From assembly GCA_024207135.1 (NCBI GenBank), contig CP042428.1, forward strand, positions 3,162,001 to 3,226,000: 64,000 nucleotides of DNA, written 5' to 3'. The notes beneath the pieces were generated by a model, which was not told the origin of the DNA, searched no databases, and saw only the letters and a list, made by a program, of their open reading frames with translations. This stretch comes from Arthrobacter sp. C2. Its GTDB lineage: Bacteria; Actinomycetota; Actinomycetes; Actinomycetales; Micrococcaceae. The position numbers and the translations under genes were made by a program. How positions within the stretch are numbered: position 1 is the stretch's first letter; the number at the start of each line of letters is the position of its first letter. Positions 19,252 through 37,234 of the stretch are shown here, piece by piece.

Positions 19252-20268
19252 CTAGGAGGTCTCCCAGCGTTGGGACGCCTGTCGCAATACCGAGCGGAAG
19301 CGGGCAAGGTCCGCAACGATTTCCGCGGCGCTTTGGCCTGCGGCGGAGAGTCCTGCCGATTGGCCGGCATAGACCGGAGCCAAGGACAGGTCGGCCTGCG
19401 CCCGGGCCTCGTTGATCGAGTTGGTCAGGGAATCGTTTGCGTCGACCGTGGCACTGAGCGCCTCGAGGTCTTCGGCCCAGTTGTCGCTGAATTCGTTGCG
19501 CAGGGCCCGGCCGCCGTATTCCACCGGCCAATCGATTCTCTGGGCGATGTCGAAGGCCCGAGTGTAGATTGTGTCATCGATTCCGGCGGCCCCGATTGCA
19601 TCCTTGATGTTCCGGTGGCTCATCGATTCCGTGGCCGCGGCAAAGCGTGTGCCGATCCAGGCCGCCGAAGCCCCTGCACCCAGGACGGCCGCGACTCCGG
19701 CGGCCGTGGCCAGTCCCCCCGCTGCGACCACCGGCTTGGTGGTCTTTTCCAAGGCCAGTTGCAGCAGGGGGAGTGTGGAGACTTCGTTCCGGCCGTGGCC
19801 CCCGCCCTCGTTCCCGCGGCAGATCACTACGTCGATGTCGTCCTCAAGTGCACGTGACAGTTCGGCCGCATTGCCTACCTGCATCCCGGTCAAGGCTCCG
19901 GATTCATGGACCAACGCGGCAGCAGGGCCCGGTTCGCCGAAGCTGATGCAGACGAAGGACGGGCCGTGTTCCAGGACATGCTCCAGGGGATCGAGGTTCT
20001 TGTCCAAGACCCAGGCCATCAGACCGGCACCCCAGGGGTGTCCGGACGAAGCCGTAATCCCTGCCTCGATATCGATCCACTTCTTGGTGGCGTTTCCGCC
20101 GATGCCCAGCATGCCAAAACCGCCCGCTGCCGACACGGCTGCGGCCAATGCACCGCCGGCAGCACCGGCCATGGAGGCATTGAAGATGGGTTCTGCATAA
20201 CCAAGTACCTGCTGCAGTTTGTTGGCGGGGTAGATGCTGACCGCTGTGTTCTTTGGAAGTTCAGGCAT
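19252..20268 (-). CDS. nitronate monooxygenase family flavoprotein
   Basis: 338 aa from ATG at 20268. It has an FMN-binding TIM barrel of the 2-nitropropane dioxygenase type: NASMAGAAGGALAAAVSAAGGFG-like entry, CRGNEGGGHG in the middle, and PVVAAGGLATAAGV then GASAAWIGTRFAAATES for phosphate binding. Such enzymes oxidise alkyl nitronates or act as enoyl reductases, so the substrate is open. A TAGACT hexamer seven bases upstream suggests a leaderless mRNA. It is convergent with panC, 19 bases apart. Confidence 0.85.
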   Translation of the reverse strand: MPELPKNTAVSIYPANKLQQVLGYAEPIFNASMAGAAGGALAAAVSAAGGFGMLGIGGNATKKWIDIEAGITASSGHPWGAGLMAWVLDKNLDPLEHVLEHGPSFVCISFGEPGPAAALVHESGALTGMQVGNAAELSRALEDDIDVVICRGNEGGGHGRNEVSTLPLLQLALEKTTKPVVAAGGLATAAGVAAVLGAGASAAWIGTRFAAATESMSHRNIKDAIGAAGIDDTIYTRAFDIAQRIDWPVEYGGRALRNEFSDNWAEDLEALSATVDANDSLTNSINEARAQADLSLAPVYAGQSAGLSAAGQSAAEIVADLARFRSVLRQASQRWETS

Positions 20269-20275
20269 GTTTTTC

Positions 20276-20281
20276 AGTCTA
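20276..20281 (-). promoter_or_regulatory. -10 hexamer TAGACT for nitronate monooxygenase (leaderless)
   Basis: On the minus strand TAGACT is followed by GAAAAAC and the ATG at 20268. Confidence 0.5.
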
Positions 20282-20420
20282 GGACTGATGCGGCACAGTC
20301 GATGTGATGCAGCGCTCAAAGGTCGAAATTGGAGGAATACGGGCATTCCCGGGCGAAAACCCGGAATGGTCCCCGGGTTTCCGCGGTTCTTGGTGTCCGG
20401 CCGGTGCAGGAGGCGCCCGT

Positions 20421-20450
20421 TTGGACATTCGGGCGGGTTGCGCGTAGAGT
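20421..20450 (+). promoter_or_regulatory. rRNA operon 1 promoter P1
   Basis: TTGGAC, an 18-base spacer and TAGAGT at 20445-20450, in the expected strand and place upstream of the leader. Confidence 0.6.
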
Positions 20451-20541
20451 TGTTTCTCGCACCGAGCCCCGCAGCGTAGCCCGAAAGGGAGAGCAGCGGA
20501 AGGCGGATGCAAAGAATTCCAAATGAATTTCGGAAGTCGAT

Positions 20542-20570
20542 TTGACTCCGGGTTTGAATGGGACTAAGCT
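20542..20570 (+). promoter_or_regulatory. rRNA operon 1 promoter P2
   Basis: TTGACT, a 17-base spacer and TAAGCT, ending four bases before the leader sequence shared by both rRNA operons (from 20575). This is the best promoter of operon 1. Confidence 0.8.
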
Positions 20571-20574
20571 TGAA

Positions 20575-20815
20575 AAGTTGCTCCAGAGCGAAGCGCCGGC
20601 AGGAAACGTCAGTCCGGGTCGTGGAAGTTGGAAGCGTCTGTTGTTTGAGAACTCAATAGTGTGCCAAGTTTGTTGATACCAATTTATTTATTTTATTGGT
20701 GAATGGTTTCAGGGTCCGCACCCCCGTGTGGGCGCCTGGGGCAATTTGCCGGGATTTTTTTACTTGGTGCAACCCGCAACCCTTTTTCCAGGGTCGTGTT
20801 GGTTGTGTCTGTATT
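20575..20815 (+). other. rRNA leader with boxA-like element, operon 1
   Basis: Sequence identical to the leader of operon 2. It contains TTTGAGAACTCAATAGTG (about 20644-20661), a boxA-like antitermination element known from actinobacterial rrn leaders. The segment 20638-20668 can pair with 22556-22588 in the 16S-23S spacer to form the pre-16S processing stem. Confidence 0.7.
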
Positions 20816-26025
<5,210 letters not shown>

Positions 26026-26197
26026 ACAAACACCACACCACCCCCCTGGGGTGGTTGGCAAGATACGCTGCGTCCACTATGCGGTCCCGAAACAACAACC
26101 CTTGTTGTCGCGGAACCACAACAACACAACAACCACTATTGTGGTCGTAACCCATTTTTCACGCCCCCGGAGAACCTCCGGGCAGTGCGTGGCTAGA
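26026..26197 (+). other. 23S-5S spacer, operon 1
   Basis: Identical in length to that of operon 2. Bases 26059-26101 pair with 22716-22757 across the 23S gene. CCCCGGAGAACCTCCGGG lies just before 5S as a short hairpin. Confidence 0.7.
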
Positions 26198-26315
26198 GTT
26201 ACGGCGGTCATAGCGTGGGGGAAACGCCCGGTCCCATACCGAACCCGGAAGCTAAGACCCACCGCGCCGATGGTACTGCACTCGGGAGGGTGTGGGAGAG
26301 TAGGTCACCGCCGGA
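26198..26315 (+). rRNA. 5S ribosomal RNA, copy 1
   Basis: About 118 bases. Terminal helix between TACGGCGGT and ACCGCCGGA; internal CCCGGTCCCATACCGAACCC-like segment and GAAGCTAAGACC are typical of bacterial 5S. Confidence 0.93.
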
Positions 26316-26326
26316 CACCCTGTCCC

Positions 26327-26357
26327 GGAACCCCCAAGCCTGTGGCTTGGGGGTTCC
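26327..26357 (+). terminator. rRNA operon 1 terminator hairpin
   Basis: A perfect 14-bp stem, GGAACCCCCAAGCC with GGCTTGGGGGTTCC around a three-base loop, 12 bases after 5S. No long U-run follows. Confidence 0.75.
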
Positions 26358-26377
26358 GATGCTTAACGCCCGTTCCC

Positions 26378-26401
26378 GGCCCCCGGCACCCGCCGGGGGC
26401 C
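26378..26401 (+). terminator. second hairpin after rRNA operon 1
   Basis: GGCCCCCGGC pairs with GCCGGGGGCC around a four-base loop. With the previous hairpin it may ensure termination or protect the 3' end. Confidence 0.55.
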
Positions 26402-26422
26402 GCACCCGCTTAAGGACCGGCA

Positions 26423-26430
26423 CCGCCGGC
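26423..26430. repeat. target-site duplication of the IS, left copy
   Basis: CCGCCGGC, repeated at 27753-27760. Operon 2 has this octamer once, at 36804-36811, in otherwise identical flanks. Confidence 0.85.
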
Positions 26431-27752
26431 GGCCTATAGGACAAAAAGTGTGTCTGCCCCGGGTGTGTCACCCGGGGCTTTCTCATGTCAGGGCACGGTT
26501 TAGCAGGGCCGACCTGCCCATCCCTTCCTGGCCCAAAGCCCTTCCTCCGGACTGAATCCGGTGCCCAACGTTTCCGGTCCGATCTGTTCTTCCTCATGTA
26601 TTGCCTTGGGTGCCGGCTTCAGATGTTCGGGACGGATGAGAGTGTGCGGTGCGGCAGGTTTCTCGCTGTGAGTGTAGAGCCACCATTCGACAGCGCGTTT
26701 GGCATGTTCTGGCCGCATCCCACGGTGGTTGCGCAACAAGGCGCGCAGGTGAGTGTTGACCCCACCCTCGATCTTGTTGGTCGTCGAGTCGACACCAACG
26801 TCGATGAGTTCAGGATGCAGGTACGTGAACAGGTGCCCATTCTTAGCCAGACGTTCCATCAGTCGGTAGGCCTTGCGCAGCCGGTCGTGCGTGTACCACC
26901 AGGCTTGATTTGAACGGACCCCGGCCGGCCGGAAGCCTGCGGGCCCCTGTTGGTAGGAGCGTTGCTTGATCAGGTCCCCGTGTTCGGTATTCCACTGGTT
27001 CAGCACTTGGACCCAGGCGGCGGCCTCTTCGGTGGTCTTCAGCCGCGTCAGCGCTAGGGAGATACGACGCAGGGCCCGCCCGGCATCGGTGCGCGGCCGC
27101 AACGTCAGGTAGGTGCGAACGTTGCGCTGGACATGGACCAGGCAGCGCTGGATTCTGGTCTCGGGCCACGCCCGAGACAGGGCTGAGGCCAGCCCCGATC
27201 CGCCGTCGATGACCACCGCGCGCGGGGCCGGGATCAGTTCCATCAGCGCCAGCCAGGCGGCCGACTTTTCCGTGTCGCACCACTGCCAGCCGATGACGTG
27301 CCCGTCGGCGATCGCGATCAGGCAGCACCAGCCCCGGCCCAGGTAGATGCCGTCCATCTGGACCTGGCCGTGGATCTCGCCGGTCACCGCGACCACGGGT
27401 TCGATGTTCCAGCACCACTGCGTGGAGCGGCGGAAGGTCCGACCGCCACCGGGGCCGATCTCTGCTTGGGAATCCTTGCCCATGAGCCACTGCAGGAACT
27501 GGTCCAGTTCGGCTTTGCGGGCTAGGTCGCTACGTTTGCGGACGCTGCTGGCTCCGCAGTCAATGCATCTCCAGCGTTGGGTCCCGGCGGTCGTCTTTCC
27601 ATTGCGTTTCAGCCGAGATCCGCATACATCACAGTGCTTCGATTTTCCAGAACCATTCACGGTTAATGGCCCAAGGCTATAAGAAACCCCGTTCTGCCGC
27701 GCTACCGTTGGGAAGCAGGCCCCTCACAGACACACTTTCTGTCCTATAAGCC
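26431..27752 (-). mobile_element. insertion sequence, IS1249-like, IS256 family, 1322 bp
   Basis: Ends are fixed by the octamer duplication and by 26-bp terminal inverted repeats with two mismatches: GGCCTATAGGACA at the left end and GGCTTATAGGACA on the minus strand at the right, both continuing to AAAGTGTGTCTG. It contains one transposase gene transcribed against the rRNA operon. It sits behind the two rRNA terminator hairpins, so rRNA synthesis should be unaffected. Confidence 0.9.
26500..27660 (-). CDS. IS1249-type transposase (IS256/mutator family)
   Basis: 386 aa from GTG at 27660. An N-terminal zinc ribbon (C10, C13, C32, C35) precedes the catalytic domain. The DDE residues are D103 in VQMDGIYLG, D152 in VVIDGGSGL and E298 in NKIEGGVN. 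The CLVHVQRN segment at 173-180 is conserved in IS256-type enzymes. The frame is intact with no internal stop, so the element may still be active. It is the only gene in the element. Confidence 0.92.
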   Translation of the reverse strand: MNGSGKSKHCDVCGSRLKRNGKTTAGTQRWRCIDCGASSVRKRSDLARKAELDQFLQWLMGKDSQAEIGPGGGRTFRRSTQWCWNIEPVVAVTGEIHGQVQMDGIYLGRGWCCLIAIADGHVIGWQWCDTEKSAAWLALMELIPAPRAVVIDGGSGLASALSRAWPETRIQRCLVHVQRNVRTYLTLRPRTDAGRALRRISLALTRLKTTEEAAAWVQVLNQWNTEHGDLIKQRSYQQGPAGFRPAGVRSNQAWWYTHDRLRKAYRLMERLAKNGHLFTYLHPELIDVGVDSTTNKIEGGVNTHLRALLRNHRGMRPEHAKRAVEWWLYTHSEKPAAPHTLIRPEHLKPAPKAIHEEEQIGPETLGTGFSPEEGLWARKGWAGRPC

Positions 27753-27760
27753 CCGCCGGC
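27753..27760. repeat. target-site duplication of the IS, right copy
   Basis: CCGCCGGC; the sequence after it to 27795 continues exactly like the region downstream of operon 2 (36812-36846). Confidence 0.85.
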
Positions 27761-28342
27761 CGGCACCGCAGGAACCAGGGAAACCAACACCCAACCCATA
27801 TTGCGCAGGTCTATGCGCCCAGGGACTGGCTTTTCGTAGGCGCACCCCAAGGGCATCGTGATGCTTTCATCCGTGGTGATCGGACGTGACCTTCAGGTGA
27901 GCCGCATTGAGAAACCCCCTGGCAGCGCCGATGACCGCAAGAGGCAACTGTTGTTAGTGGCCTTGGAAATATGCCCACTGGTGGCCATCCTGAGACCACC
28001 ATATTTTCCATGCCCGGCCACGAGGGTGGCCTGCTGGCGGTCAGTCAGCCCAAAAGCTCGAATCCCCAGGTGGCTGGGGCTTCGATTCGTTCCCGGGACA
28101 CGTGGGGTCCAGCTACGATTGCGTGCCCACCGCTCGGTGGGACAACGGAAGATCGAAACGTCCTGTACGTCTCGAACCGTATTTCCCCGGTTCGGCAGCG
28201 AATGCCGATCGAAGCGAGTCGCAGGCTAGGTGTGTCCCGGCCCTGACAGGCACGGCCCATATTGGTGCCGATCCAATGCCAAATTTAGAAGTTTTCTGTT
28301 CGGACGCTTGAAAGTCCGTGGCAGGGATTGGACCACACACGG

Positions 28343-28396
28343 ATGTCCATTGGGTTGCGGCCAAATGTGAGCTAAGCCGTGGCCGCAGGTGGACAT
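28343..28396. repeat. long two-part hairpin
   Basis: Outer arms ATGTCCA (28343-28349) and TGGACAT (28390-28396) enclose inner arms TGCGGCCA (28356-28363) and TGGCCGCA (28380-28387), with a 16-base loop. Both helices are perfect. Confidence 0.6.
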
Positions 28397-28650
28397 TTCC
28401 TCATGGCCGCTTACAGACAATCTTGCGCTTCCCCGCGTTGGGCCCCCAAGTACCGCCATCCGCCGACAGCCCTCTCCCTCGAGCATGTCCTCGATCCTCG
28501 AATCAAGGACCACCGAGCTGAGCTTCGCCGCTGGAGGCGTTCAACCCTGAAGCACTGGTTAGCCCTGACACGCAATCCCTGCACAATACAGTTCGGCAGT
28601 TCAGGCATCAATGAGTATTCGACGCTTTGGGGGCCACCCATTATTGTGCT

Positions 28651-28707
28651 TGGGTGCCAGCGATATTGCCGTTGGGGGCAGCAACTGCCCGGATGGGAGC
28701 CACCTGC
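28651..28707 (+). repeat. degenerate repeat unit, forward copy
   Basis: Begins TGGGTGCCAGCGATATTGCC and contains TGGGAGCCACC about 44 bases on. The same two pieces, in the same order, occur on the minus strand at 29178-29105. Confidence 0.5.
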
Positions 28708-28715
28708 CCCAACGG
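28669..28715. repeat. hairpin CCGTTGGGG / CCCCAACGG
   Basis: CCGTTGGGGGCA (28669-28680) pairs with TGCCCCAACGG (28705-28715) with one bulged G. The loop can form its own hairpin, GGGCAG with CTGCCC (28676-28690), as an alternative fold. Confidence 0.55.
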
Positions 28716-29104
28716 ATCCACGAATGTTGAACGGTGCCGATCTTCACCTGCATGTTCCAGCTTCCGACACCGATCCAGAGGGCGTTGTAGATGATCCGCC
28801 CCATGACCGCTTCGTCGTGGACGAAGTGCCGGACCGTAGGCGCCGGCCCGCCTGAAGACACTGCGGGGGGAACACCGTCCGGCCGCGGCTGCGTGGCCTT
28901 CGCCCACGCAGCGTGCGCAGGCACTTTCCGGTGGTGGGTCCCGGCAATGGCGGTGCCACGCCGGCAGGATTGAACCAGCCATGCTGCTCCGAAGCATTGT
29001 TGTAACGCCGATCGAATTGTCATGGGCAACCGGTCTGTCCCCGGTCCGGCTGGGTCCCGGCATGGCCGCGGCCACCCGTCGACGGCAAGGTGGCTTCCAG
29101 ACAT

Positions 29105-29178
29105 GCCCTTGGTGGCTCCCATGGAGGATATTCGCGTTTTCCCGGGATGGTCCCCACCCGCAATATTGCTGGCTCCCA
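29105..29178 (-). repeat. degenerate repeat unit, inverted copy
   Basis: On the minus strand it begins TGGGAGCCAGCAATATTGCG at 29178 and reaches TGGGAGCCACC at 29121-29111. It agrees with the forward copy in 18 of the first 21 bases. Confidence 0.5.
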
Positions 29179-30741
29179 CAGGGGCAAATATTCAATCAAT
29201 GAGGAAAACAAGTTTTCATCTGCACGATCACCTTGTCCAGCGGGGCAACCAACGCGCGGTGCAGGCCAGGAATCAGGTGATACGCCGGCCCAGACGGTGG
29301 CGGCCCGAAATATGCCAATTGTGGCGGTGTCTCCGGCAGCCTGCCGAAGATCGCCATTGGCGGTCTGGCGTCTGCTCGCGTATTGCCTGCTGATGCCCTA
29401 GTTCAAGCTGGCATATCTCGCCGGCCATGAAGTTCCCCAAGAAGATCCCTCTCCGGTAACCAATGGTGCTGCGTCAAAGCGGCTTGCACGACTAGTTCCG
29501 GCTTGAGGGGTCCAGCTCGTGAATTTGTGGATCTACGATATTGCCGGGGCCTAAATGCATCATCCTGCCCGATTAGAGAGGAATCCACGGGACTCAGCCG
29601 CGGTGCGTGGAATCCCTTCTTGCGGCCAGAGCTCACCGCAGAGATGGACCGAAGCAAAGGGTGGCTGCAAGGAGGCAGCGGGGAGAATGCATTGTTCGGC
29701 CAGGAACAGCGGAAGCCAAATGATCCCGATGCTATCCATGCTTCAGACCACAGTCGACAACAACCGAGAGGATTGTGCATCGACGCCGCAGTAGGTACCG
29801 CTCCATTGCCAGGCCGCGCCGCATAACTGTTTTGCTTCCGAATGCAGAACACCCTAGCCGCCGGCGTGGGAAGCCTCGGGAACAGGGAGGGACCAAGTTC
29901 TACTTCTGTCTTGATGTGGCAGGATGCCCGCGGTAGTAGTTACCGGGAACTCTCGGTGTAGATCCGCCATTTATGCCGCGGTCGTCAATCCAGCTGAGAA
30001 TCATGGCAGAGCGGCGCTGGAGTCGCTGCCGTTGGTGTCGGGTTTCCTTATGACCGGAACTCCATGGTCAGGGACGCATGAGGGATCGTCTCAGCAGTTC
30101 GGCGACGCGGCTAACTCATGATCGGGAAGGAGCTCGGAGCTCGGCGCCAAAAGGGCGTCACTAGCCCACGCCGAGTCAACCGCACTTCGTTGCAACCTTG
30201 AGCAAGTGTCGGATGCGCGTATGGCGCGTACCGAAAATAGCGCAGGCGAACATGCGGCCAGTAGCGACGGCCCCTGGGATGGTCAGGGAAGAGCACGCGC
30301 GCAGGATCCTGATCGCCATCCCCGGTAATCTGCTACCGACGTGAAGCCCAAGCTGACTTGCCGCTACGACTTCAGTGCTCTCTTGCTTACATTGCTGTAT
30401 CGTCGCGGGGTTCAGATCGGAGCTGGAGGACCATGGCTGCTTTCGACGCACCGGGTCGAACCCAGAGTTCGGTGACAACCTAACAATGGATGAGGCGGTG
30501 TCCTGCTTGGTTCTTGTTCAGCCTGTTGGCCACGAAAATCTTGCTTTAGCTGGATGAAACCGTGCCGAGCTATCAATCGTCCAGATTCGTGCAGCTGCTT
30601 GCTTTGGATTACGGGGGTGTCAGCATGGCGCGGATCACTTCCTTCTGTTTCCGCCGATTGGCCTGGTTGGGTGCCGCGGCGGGAGCGCCTTCCCTTTGTT
30701 TGCTTGGGTTCTTTGCTGAATCAGTGCAGGTAAGCGTCGAT

Positions 30742-30770
30742 TTGCGGTGGTGGGAAATGGTGTGTATAGT
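30742..30770 (+). promoter_or_regulatory. rRNA operon 2 promoter P1
   Basis: TTGCGG, a 17-base spacer and TATAGT at 30765-30770. Confidence 0.65.
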
Positions 30771-30937
30771 TTTCTAAGTCGCCGCGAGGGACACAGCGGG
30801 AAAGCCGCTGGAAGAATCGCCGGGCGACCGAAATCTCTACCAAAACCCCCACCCAGTATTTTCCCGGTGCCTTCGTGCGCCGGAAAAAGTACGGCGGGAA
30901 TCGCATGCTAGACCAGGTCGGGCCGGAAACGGTGGAT

Positions 30938-30966
30938 TTGCGTCGGGACACGCGGTGGGGTAAGGT
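30938..30966 (+). promoter_or_regulatory. rRNA operon 2 promoter P2
   Basis: TTGCGT, a 17-base spacer and TAAGGT, ending four bases before the shared leader at 30971. Its sequence is unlike P2 of operon 1 although the position is the same. Confidence 0.75.
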
Positions 30967-30970
30967 AGAC

Positions 30971-31211
30971 AAGTTGCTCCAGAGCGAAGCGCCGGCAGGA
31001 AACGTCAGTCCGGGTCGTGGAAGTTGGAAGCGTCTGTTGTTTGAGAACTCAATAGTGTGCCAAGTTTGTTGATACCAATTTATTTATTTTATTGGTGAAT
31101 GGTTTCAGGGTCCGCACCCCCGTGTGGGCGCCTGGGGCAATTTGCCGGGATTTTTTTACTTGGTGCAACCCGCAACCCTTTTTCCAGGGTCGTGTTGGTT
31201 GTGTCTGTATT
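30971..31211 (+). other. rRNA leader with boxA-like element, operon 2
   Basis: Identical to the operon 1 leader, including the boxA-like TTTGAGAACTCAATAGTG and the 5' arm of the pre-16S processing stem. Confidence 0.7.
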
Positions 31212-36406
<5,195 letters not shown>

Positions 36407-36578
36407 ACAAACACCACACCACCCCCCTGGGGTGGTTGGCAAGATACGCTGCGTCCACTATGCGGTCCCGAAACAACAACCCTTGTTGTCGCGGAACCAC
36501 AACAACACAACAACCACTATTGTGGTCGTAACCCATTTTTCACGCCCCCGGAGAACCTCCGGGCAGTGCGTGGCTAGA
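36407..36578 (+). other. 23S-5S spacer, operon 2
   Basis: Same as in operon 1, with the 3' arm of the pre-23S processing stem. Confidence 0.7.
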
Positions 36579-36696
36579 GTTACGGCGGTCATAGCGTGGG
36601 GGAAACGCCCGGTCCCATACCGAACCCGGAAGCTAAGACCCACCGCGCCGATGGTACTGCACTCGGGAGGGTGTGGGAGAGTAGGTCACCGCCGGA
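36579..36696 (+). rRNA. 5S ribosomal RNA, copy 2
   Basis: Identical to copy 1 by direct reading. Confidence 0.93.
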
Positions 36697-36707
36697 CACC
36701 CTGTCCC

Positions 36708-36738
36708 GGAACCCCCAAGCCTGTGGCTTGGGGGTTCC
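36708..36738 (+). terminator. rRNA operon 2 terminator hairpin
   Basis: Same 14-bp GGAACCCCCAAGCC stem as after operon 1. Confidence 0.75.
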
Positions 36739-36758
36739 GATGCTTAACGCCCGTTCCC

Positions 36759-36782
36759 GGCCCCCGGCACCCGCCGGGGGCC
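36759..36782 (+). terminator. second hairpin after rRNA operon 2
   Basis: Same GGCCCCCGGC / GCCGGGGGCC stem as after operon 1. The empty IS target octamer follows at 36804-36811. Confidence 0.55.
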
Positions 36783-36846
36783 GCACCCGCTTAAGGACCG
36801 GCACCGCCGGCCGGCACCGCAGGAACCAGGGAAACCAACACCCAAC

Positions 36847-37234
36847 GAATCCGGCCAAAAGTTATGCACAGCTTCGGTGGATAACTCTGTACGCCTTTCT
36901 GTGCACCGAGCCCACCAATTGCGTGAGGCCACGAGCGTTGGCCGTTGAGCAGTGCATGGCCCCAGTCGCTCCATGATTCCGTGAATTGATTGGTCTCGAT
37001 TGACGGTTCCGCAGCGGCACTTCCCGCGGGCTATTTCACCATCGGAATAACCACGCAAAATTATGTCAAATTCTTGTTTCAGACGCGTAAAGTGAGTTCT
37101 TGAGACGCAGAACACGCTACGCGTCGCCGCCCGCGTCTTTCCCTCCTCGACCTGGTGCAAGGAACTAGGTCGCGATGAGGCAGATTTGCTGCGGCTCCAG
37201 CTGCACGCGTATGGATGAATGGAATAGGACCACA
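36847..37234. other. intergenic region with two DnaA-box-like sites
   Basis: About 390 bases after the rrn duplication ends. TTATGCACA (36862-36870) fits the TTATnCACA DnaA-box pattern. GGTGGATAA (36876-36884) is TTATCCACC on the minus strand, one base from the perfect box. The pair is inverted and six bases or fewer apart. Nothing else is recognisable; no small gene is supported. Confidence 0.45.

Larger units (their letters stand above)
27796..30741. other. hairpin-rich spacer between rRNA operons, no recognisable gene
   Basis: About 2.9 kb with visibly lower GC than the coding regions. Short open frames overlap on both strands without codon bias, ribosome sites or family motifs. It holds several strong dyads (28059-28084, 28126-28141, 28341-28396, 28669-28715, 28888-28912) and an imperfect repeat unit present in both orientations (28651-28707 and 29105-29178). 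It could be decayed genes, a repeat nursery or structured RNA; I cannot decide. Confidence 0.6.

Noticed and set aside
28601-29179. 192-codon minus-strand frame in the inter-operon spacer
   Set aside because: No ribosome site, no recognisable domain, overlapped by two other equally long frames, and covers the inverted repeat units.
29403-29852. 149-codon minus-strand frame in the spacer
   Set aside because: Composition is random-like and a competing plus-strand frame exists; no motif.
30111-30478. Possible transposase remnant before operon 2
   Set aside because: A few residues look plausible in two minus frames, but no catalytic motif, terminal repeats or target duplication could be found.
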